Source of the DNA: Breviolum minutum Mf 1.05b.01
Taxonomy: Eukaryota; Sar; Dinophyceae; Suessiales; Symbiodiniaceae
Assembly (NCBI GenBank): GCA_000507305.1
Contig: DF239536.1
Span: forward strand, 102,755 to 166,754
Direction of reading: 5' to 3'
DNA: 64,000 nucleotides
The notes beneath the pieces were generated by a model. It worked only from the letters and a program-made list of their open reading frames with translations, ran no database searches and had not been told where the DNA came from. The position numbers and the translations under genes are program-made. This document shows positions 61,146 through 64,000 of the stretch, one piece after another (position 1 is the first letter of the stretch; the number at the start of each line of letters is the position of its first letter).

Positions 61146-64000
61146 GAAAAAAAAACATTCTACGGAACAAATCTTGAAGAAACATAAAGAAACATTATTT
61201 TAGGGTAACAATAATAGGAGGGAGAAAAATTATCTTACTGAAGCATCTGTTTTCGGTGACTCGGTGAAGTACTTAACATGAAGTTTAGAAAAAAAAAACT
61301 GCCATGTCCGGGATCTTGGAAGCTCCACCCTCGCCTCCAAGGCCCCTTCACCTGCTGATATCAAGGCATAGATCCACCTGGTGTACGTGAAGGAAACGTA
61401 TTCCAGGATTTTGAGGGATGTTTAGATGAAGAAAAATCGGAAAAACGATGAAAAATGGATAGGAAATGATAGGAATGAAAGCGATTAAAGCGATTGATCT
61501 TGAAAATCAGAGGGCGCCAGCCCCTTTGCAGCTCCAAAGTCCACATCTTTGACAACAACAACCCTAATGACCAGCTTCAAGGCAATGACTTGAAGTCGGA
61601 AGAGAAGACAAGTTCCACCGTAAGCCCTTTTCCTCGGGCAAAACAAAAGCAAATAGATGCACCGCATGTGAACTTTTGTGAAGCAGTCTACAGTTTACTG
61701 CAATCACACGTTTCTTGTAAATGGAATGTGTAATAATTATTGTCTGTAATTGCAGTATCCCTCGCTTGCGAGTTGGGAGATTTCAGCCAAACCATAGAAG
61801 CTTCCCTGAGGTCTTCACGAGCAAGCAAGGCTACAATCGAGTTTCGGATCAATGACCTTAGCAGCAGTACAACTTGACACTGAAGTCTTGAGTACCAACC
61901 CGAACGTTGACTCCAATATCACGCATAGCATCGCATAGCTTCCTTTTAAAGGTTGCAACAAACAAAGTGTCACCGTGTTACTTGAAAGGGATGATGGAAA
62001 TGCCCGAAAGACGCTTCACAAGCTTAGTTACTTAGTTCCGAACAACACATCTGTTGCGCTCGAAAGCCTTGGATCCAAAGTGTGTTGATACAAGATCTCT
62101 TTTTGGCCTCAGTGCAAAAAAAGAAATGCTGCTGTTGGCATACGACAGGTCGATCAGTCGATATCTGCTTTTGAAGGCACTTTTATTAACATTTATTATC
62201 AATAAAGTGCAAGGATATGCAAGGACAAACATATTAACATGATTCACGATGATCCAACCAAGACAAACGAACCTCATCAAAGTCTCCAGGATGTTGCTGC
62301 GTTCTTCAAAGTAGCTTTGGTGGGAAATTCCACTGCAGAGAGAACCCATGTTCAAAGGCCATCTTCCCCCCTAACTCCATAAGATTCATTACAACCTTGC
62401 CTAGTGCAGGTTTCTTGAGATTTCTTAAGAAGACCATGCATAGTATAGGGGGTTATCCACCGAAGTTCGAGACAAGAAACTTGGAGATCCCATTTCCAGG
62501 TCAGTCTCAGGTCGGCCTTCATTGGAGTCACATGCAGCAGCGCGTAAGCTTGTAGCCCTTCATATATTCTTTTTTTGTTTTCTGTCGTTTTGTTGTATTC
62601 AATTCACCTTCTCTTCTAGCCATTGAAACCCTATCTAATACTGACAGAACCTGCAAAATATCATAAAATATCCATTTGCATCCATTTGTATTGGCCTTGC
62701 TGTGCTGAACCACCCATCTCCTTGGTCAACTTTCAATGACTCCCGTCCCAACTAGTCGAAGCGCATGTTGTAAATCTCAGCGCCATGCAACCCGACGAAA
62801 GCTTCCTCCATGACTTAGACAACCTCAAAAAAAGATTCAGGTATCTTCCAAGCATCTCACATCCTGCAAATGTCAGCGAACCAAGGATTGCTGGGCGCCA
62901 AGACGAAGCTGAGTCTTGGCCTGTGCTCATGGGAACTCAAGTGGTTGCATTTGCGTACACTCTCCTTTGTTCCGAAAAAGGTCCCTTTCCCCCTTACTCA
63001 GATCCTACAAGCTCTGCCTGTCCAGAAGCCGCGTCAATTCCTCCTGCAGACTTGCATTGGTACCAGAGATAAGTTGGTGCTGACACGTGCTGACTATTCG
63101 ATGCCTGCTCTGGCATCTCTGTAGTCTATGTAAGATCCATTCTGTTCAAAGAAAAGTGTCCAACGAAATGTTGCACACTTACATGGTATTTTGGCTATCT
63201 TGAAGACAGGGGATTAGGCAAACTCACCCCAGCATTTTCCCACAAATGATTGCAGAACATCTTTGCTTTCTAGTGTTGCTATCTATCACCCCGCCTGTGC
63301 TTTGTGGCCAATCTTCCTGTCCAGAGAACAATTTGCACCGATTTGAGGGTGTCTCTAACGTAAATCTCAACATTTGGCACAAAAGTCTGGGATCGCAAAG
63401 GAGCGCAGGAAGGTGGAGCAAGGGACCACAATGAAGGCAGGGCAGAGGAAAGTTAGCAAAGATAAAAAGGAAACCGCAACTGAGTCTGAGCTAAAAGTGA
63501 CATGGTGTGACATGACACAAGGAGATGATCCAAATGCAACTACTGAAAAGTGTGAAACCAGGTCTGTGAATGAAGGAACACATTTCTTTTCCTTGACGAG
63601 ATCAAATCAAAGTGTTCCAAGCAAACATCACCGATGTGTTGTACGTACAAGTCCAAACGTGCTAAGCAAGCAGGGCAGTCGGTTGTGAGACTCATACCAG
63701 TCTTTTGGTGGCAGTGCAAATGTTCGGTGGATATCAGGCCTACACTTGAGTCACGAAGGATTGGTGGTTTCCCATTCACATCCGTACCGCCAACACTTGC
63801 ATGTCAGCACATCTATTTGAGACACCCTCTTCGTGCCTCTCGTCCTCTTCCTCTGATCCACGGACGAAGGGATCGAAAGGCATCCAAGAAGGCGGCCTGC
63901 CGGCATCCAAAGTCAGTATCTACAGCACAGAGCTTTACCACTCTATCACGCACGTTATGCACTATATAATATTTACCGTATTATGTTCTGAAACGAGACT
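61146..64000. other. 2.9 kb without a confident gene
   Basis: A minus-strand segment at about 62337-62280 (GISHQSYFEERSNILETLMR) lies between CAG and AG|GT and is a fair candidate exon. Plus-strand frames at 62785-63072 (from ATG, 95 codons) and 63374-63688 (Lys/Glu-rich) are open but unrecognised, and opposite to every identified gene. The right edge shows nothing further. Confidence 0.35.

Noticed and set aside
1..64000. Bacterial-type operons, CRISPR arrays, rRNA genes
   Set aside because: No Shine-Dalgarno-led long ORFs, no regularly spaced identical repeats with unique spacers, and no recognisable rRNA core segments. I could not run a tRNA search, so tRNA absence is not proven.

Overview
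The window looks like nuclear DNA of a dinoflagellate, most like a symbiodiniacean. The evidence is indirect but consistent. Genes are cut into many tiny exons. Introns begin with GC or GA as often as GT, and they almost always end AG followed by exonic G. Every gene I can identify lies on the minus strand. Long microsatellites and decayed retroelements lie between and inside genes. No ORF longer than 363 codons exists, because the coding sequence is split; most long open frames are noise. I rebuilt genes by chaining short exons whose reading phases agree across introns.

Layout, left to right (transcription runs right to left): 0-3 kb, triplet repeats and a fragmentary class 3 lipase-like gene. 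4.5-10.1 kb, a multi-exon HEAT-repeat gene. 12.1-19.7 kb, an essentially complete aminomethyltransferase (glycine cleavage T protein, GcvT) gene of 19-20 exons. 20.8-22.9 kb, a complete-looking five-exon membrane fatty acid desaturase. 22.95-28.97 kb, a repeat and retroelement nest: a ~1.9 kb AT-rich repeat block, a Ty1/copia remnant, a non-LTR endonuclease fragment and a 363-codon retroelement ORF, bracketed by two copies of one repeat. 33.3-39.0 kb, a calcium-dependent protein kinase (CDPK)-like gene with kinase core and EF-hand. 40.2-46.0 kb, scattered exons of membrane proteins, one possibly anoctamin-like. 47.6-48.3 kb, a 0.7 kb non-autonomous DNA transposon with 10-bp target duplications. 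50.8-53.2 kb, an atypical protein kinase with HGD and DFA in place of HRD and DFG. 57-61 kb, isolated exons including an RRM-like pair and a TOG/HEAT-like set.

The identified genes do not form a pathway. GcvT is mitochondrial one-carbon metabolism, the desaturase is lipid modification, and the kinases are signalling. What they share is orientation and splice grammar. The remainder is intron or intergenic sequence in which I could only mark candidate exons. No rRNA, tRNA, CRISPR or bacterial-type operon was seen.
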